Both the position numbers and the translations under genes were made by a program. Below are positions 62,432 through 64,000 of a stretch of DNA of 64,000 nucleotides, one piece after another. The DNA comes from Streptomyces lydicus (GTDB lineage: Bacteria; Actinomycetota; Actinomycetes; Streptomycetales; Streptomycetaceae), in the NCBI RefSeq assembly GCF_001729485.1, contig NZ_CP017157.1:1-64000 (forward strand), given 5' to 3'. The notes under the pieces are model-generated. The model made no database searches. It worked only from the letters and a program-made list of their open reading frames with translations, and had not been told where the DNA came from. The stretch's first letter is position 1, and every line of letters starts with the position of its first letter.

Positions 62432-63322
62432 GTGAACGACCACATCGAGCACGACGCCGTCATCCTGGCCGGAGGCGCGGCCCGGCGGCTCGGCGGGGCG
62501 GACAAACCCGCCCTCTCCGTCGGCGGCCGCGCCCTTCTGGACCGGGTGCTCGCCGCCTGCCCCGACGCGGCGATCACCGTCGTGGTCGGTCCCGGCCGCC
62601 CGACCGCCCGGACCGTCGTGCGCGCCCTGGAGGACCCGCCCGGCGGCGGCCCGCTCGCCGCGCTGGACGCCGGCCTGCGGCACACCACCGCTGCCGTGGT
62701 GCTCGCGCTCTCCGCCGACCTGCCCTTCCTGACCCCCGCCACCGTACGGACCCTGCTGGCGGCGGCCGAGGGGCCGGTTGACGGGGCGCTGCTCCAGGAC
62801 GCCGCCGGGAAGGACCAGCCGCTGATCGCCGCCTACCGGGCCGCCTCGCTGCGCCGCGAGCTGGCGGTGGTGCGGGCCGAGCACGGCACCCTGGCCGGGC
62901 TGCCGCTGCGGGCCGTGACGAACCGGCTGGTGCTGGCGCGGGTCAAGGACGCCGACGCCACGGCATCCTTCGACTGCGACACCTGGGAAGCCCTCAGCGC
63001 GGCGCGCGCCCGTATCAGGGAGCATGGACACGTGTTGGACGAATGGATCACCGCAGTCAAGGCCGAACTGGGCATCGAGCTCGATGTCGACACGGCGGCG
63101 CTTCTCGACCTCGCGCGGGACGCGGCGCACGGCGTGGCCCGCCCGGCCGCGCCGCTGACGACGTTCCTGATCGGTTACGCGGCGGGCCGGCAGGACCGGG
63201 ACGTGCAGGTGCTGTCCGACCAGGTCGCCGCACTGGCCAACCGCTGGGCGGCGGAGGCCGAGCAGGCCGCCGGTGGGCCCGACGCAGGTGCCGCGGGCGC
63301 CGAAGCGAAGCCCGCCGAATGA
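62432..63322 (+). CDS. mobA: Molybdenum cofactor guanylyltransferase-like protein fused to DUF6457
   Basis: The N-terminal part (about 1-195) is a MobA-type nucleotidyltransferase (VILAGGAARRLGGADKPALSVGGRALLDRVL, ALSADLPFL, AGKDQPLIAAYR) that would attach GMP (or CMP) to molybdopterin. The C-terminal about 100 residues (LDEWITAVKAELGIELDVDTAALLDLARDAAHGVARP, FLIGYAAGR) form a DUF6457 domain of unknown function. GTG 62432 lies 6 bp after GATACT (62420-62425), so the mRNA is probably leaderless. Its stop overlaps moeA. Confidence 0.85.
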   Translation: MNDHIEHDAVILAGGAARRLGGADKPALSVGGRALLDRVLAACPDAAITVVVGPGRPTARTVVRALEDPPGGGPLAALDAGLRHTTAAVVLALSADLPFLTPATVRTLLAAAEGPVDGALLQDAAGKDQPLIAAYRAASLRRELAVVRAEHGTLAGLPLRAVTNRLVLARVKDADATASFDCDTWEALSAARARIREHGHVLDEWITAVKAELGIELDVDTAALLDLARDAAHGVARPAAPLTTFLIGYAAGRQDRDVQVLSDQVAALANRWAAEAEQAAGGPDAGAAGAEAKPAE

Positions 63323-64000
63323 CCGACGGGGACAGGGGCGGAGCGCCCCCGGACGGGCTGCGTGTGCCCCGCGACGAGGGGCCCGGCGACCCGTTCGACG
63401 ATGCCCTGGCGCTGGCCAACGAGGGTCGGGGCACCGTTGCGGCCGACGCCGGAGCCGGCGGTGGCGCCACGGGTGGACGCCCCGTTCCGGGCGGCGAGCA
63501 CCCCGCCTCCGGCGGCGACCGGCCCGGTGCCGGCGGCGACCGCGTCGTCGGCCGCGGCGAGCGCGCCGAAGGCATCCCCTCCGGTGCGGATGCCTCCGCC
63601 GCCGCACCCCGCCGTGGGCCGGCCGACCTCCCCTGGCACACCGCCCGCCGGATCGCCGCGCGCGCCGTCTCCGGGCCGCCCGGGCCGACGACCACGGCGC
63701 TCGGCGAAGCGCTCGGCCGGACGCTCGCCGAGCCGCTGACCGCGCTCACCGATCTGCCGTCGTTCGACACCTCGGCGATGGACGGCTGGGCGGTCTCCGG
63801 CCCCGGCCCCTGGCGCCTCGACCGCCCCGCGGACGACGCCGCGACCGGCGCGCACCCCGGCATCCTCGCCGGCCACGCCCCCACGGAGGCGCTGCTCGAC
63901 GGCCATGCCGTACCGATCGCGACCGGGGCCCGCGTACCGGCCGGCGCCACCGCCGTGCTGCGCAGAGAACACGGCGAGGTGCGGGAACTCGCGGGCGGCG
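63319..64000 (+). CDS. moeA: Molybdopterin molybdotransferase MoeA (5' part, cut by window end)
   Basis: Inserts molybdate into molybdopterin-AMP. The first 227 codons are present and open to the end of the window. The first about 110 residues form a Gly/Asp/Pro/Arg-rich low-complexity extension absent from ordinary MoeA. The MoeA domain starts near LPWHTARRIAA and shows SFDTSAMDGWAV and ATGARVPAGATAVLRRE. ATG 63319 overlaps the upstream stop (ATGA), so it is coupled to the MobA-like gene, a two-gene molybdenum-cofactor unit. Confidence 0.88.
   Translation, partial: MTDGDRGGAPPDGLRVPRDEGPGDPFDDALALANEGRGTVAADAGAGGGATGGRPVPGGEHPASGGDRPGAGGDRVVGRGERAEGIPSGADASAAAPRRGPADLPWHTARRIAARAVSGPPGPTTTALGEALGRTLAEPLTALTDLPSFDTSAMDGWAVSGPGPWRLDRPADDAATGAHPGILAGHAPTEALLDGHAVPIATGARVPAGATAVLRREHGEVRELAGG

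Overview
The window is the origin-proximal core of a Streptomyces (or very close actinomycete) chromosome. The DNA is strongly GC-rich, with GC-biased third codon positions that create many long antisense shadow ORFs, frequent GTG/TTG starts and 4-nt stop/start overlaps. The order dnaA - oriC - dnaN - gnd - recF - DUF721 - gyrB - gyrA - DUF3566 - tRNA-Ile, and further out crgA, class E sortases, the PASTA kinase / PBP / SEDS / PP2C / FHA block, paa genes and bkd genes, is the layout I know from Streptomyces chromosomes.

Layout. 1-12.6 kb: replication initiation and topology genes around oriC. 12.6-18.8 kb: tRNA-Ile(GAT), a DLW-39 micro-protein, two paralogous secreted/anchored surface proteins (the first has lost its C-terminus), a Ser/Thr kinase, an HTH protein and tRNA-Ala(TGC). 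18.9-22.1 kb: DUF5324, cyclophilin, rhomboid, a small cluster of DnaA boxes, and crgA. 22.3-26.9 kb: DUF881, three class E sortases, a 58-residue membrane protein and a PabA/TrpG glutaminase; the middle sortase gene carries three parS sites inside its codons. 27.0-35.1 kb (minus strand): fhaA-fhaB-PP2C-SEDS-PBP-PASTA kinase, the conserved actinobacterial growth/division signalling block. 35.7-45.5 kb: tRNA-Leu(CAG), then accessory genes arranged as regulator/target pairs with visible palindromes (LysR/MFS, HxlR/azoreductase, MarR/membrane protein), DUF2252, a J-domain protein and a rhodanese. 45.5-57.4 kb: acyl-CoA dehydrogenase, paaABCDE, a DUF5819-HTTM-TrmH cluster, paaN, paaH and a TetR regulator. 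57.7-62.3 kb: bkdR and the branched-chain 2-oxoacid dehydrogenase operon bkdABC. 62.4-64 kb: MobA-DUF6457 and the start of moeA, cut by the window end.

How it works together. The first 12 kb replicate the chromosome and set its supercoiling. ParB sites at about 14.4, 15.1 and 25.2 kb probably help segregate it. The kinase/phosphatase/FHA/PBP/SEDS block with CrgA and the sortases builds and decorates the cell wall. The paa and bkd genes feed acyl-CoA pools. An almost identical 18-bp palindrome lies in front of paaA, between paaN and paaH, and (less exactly) in front of bkdA, which suggests that the TetR protein next to paaH controls both catabolic blocks.

I see no CRISPR array, transposase, prophage or rRNA gene. 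The most unusual signals are the coding-embedded, 24-bp-phased triple parS, the shared operator linking paa and bkd promoters with DnaA-box-like sequences beside it, the decayed VWA surface-protein gene, and a 21-nt G homopolymer.
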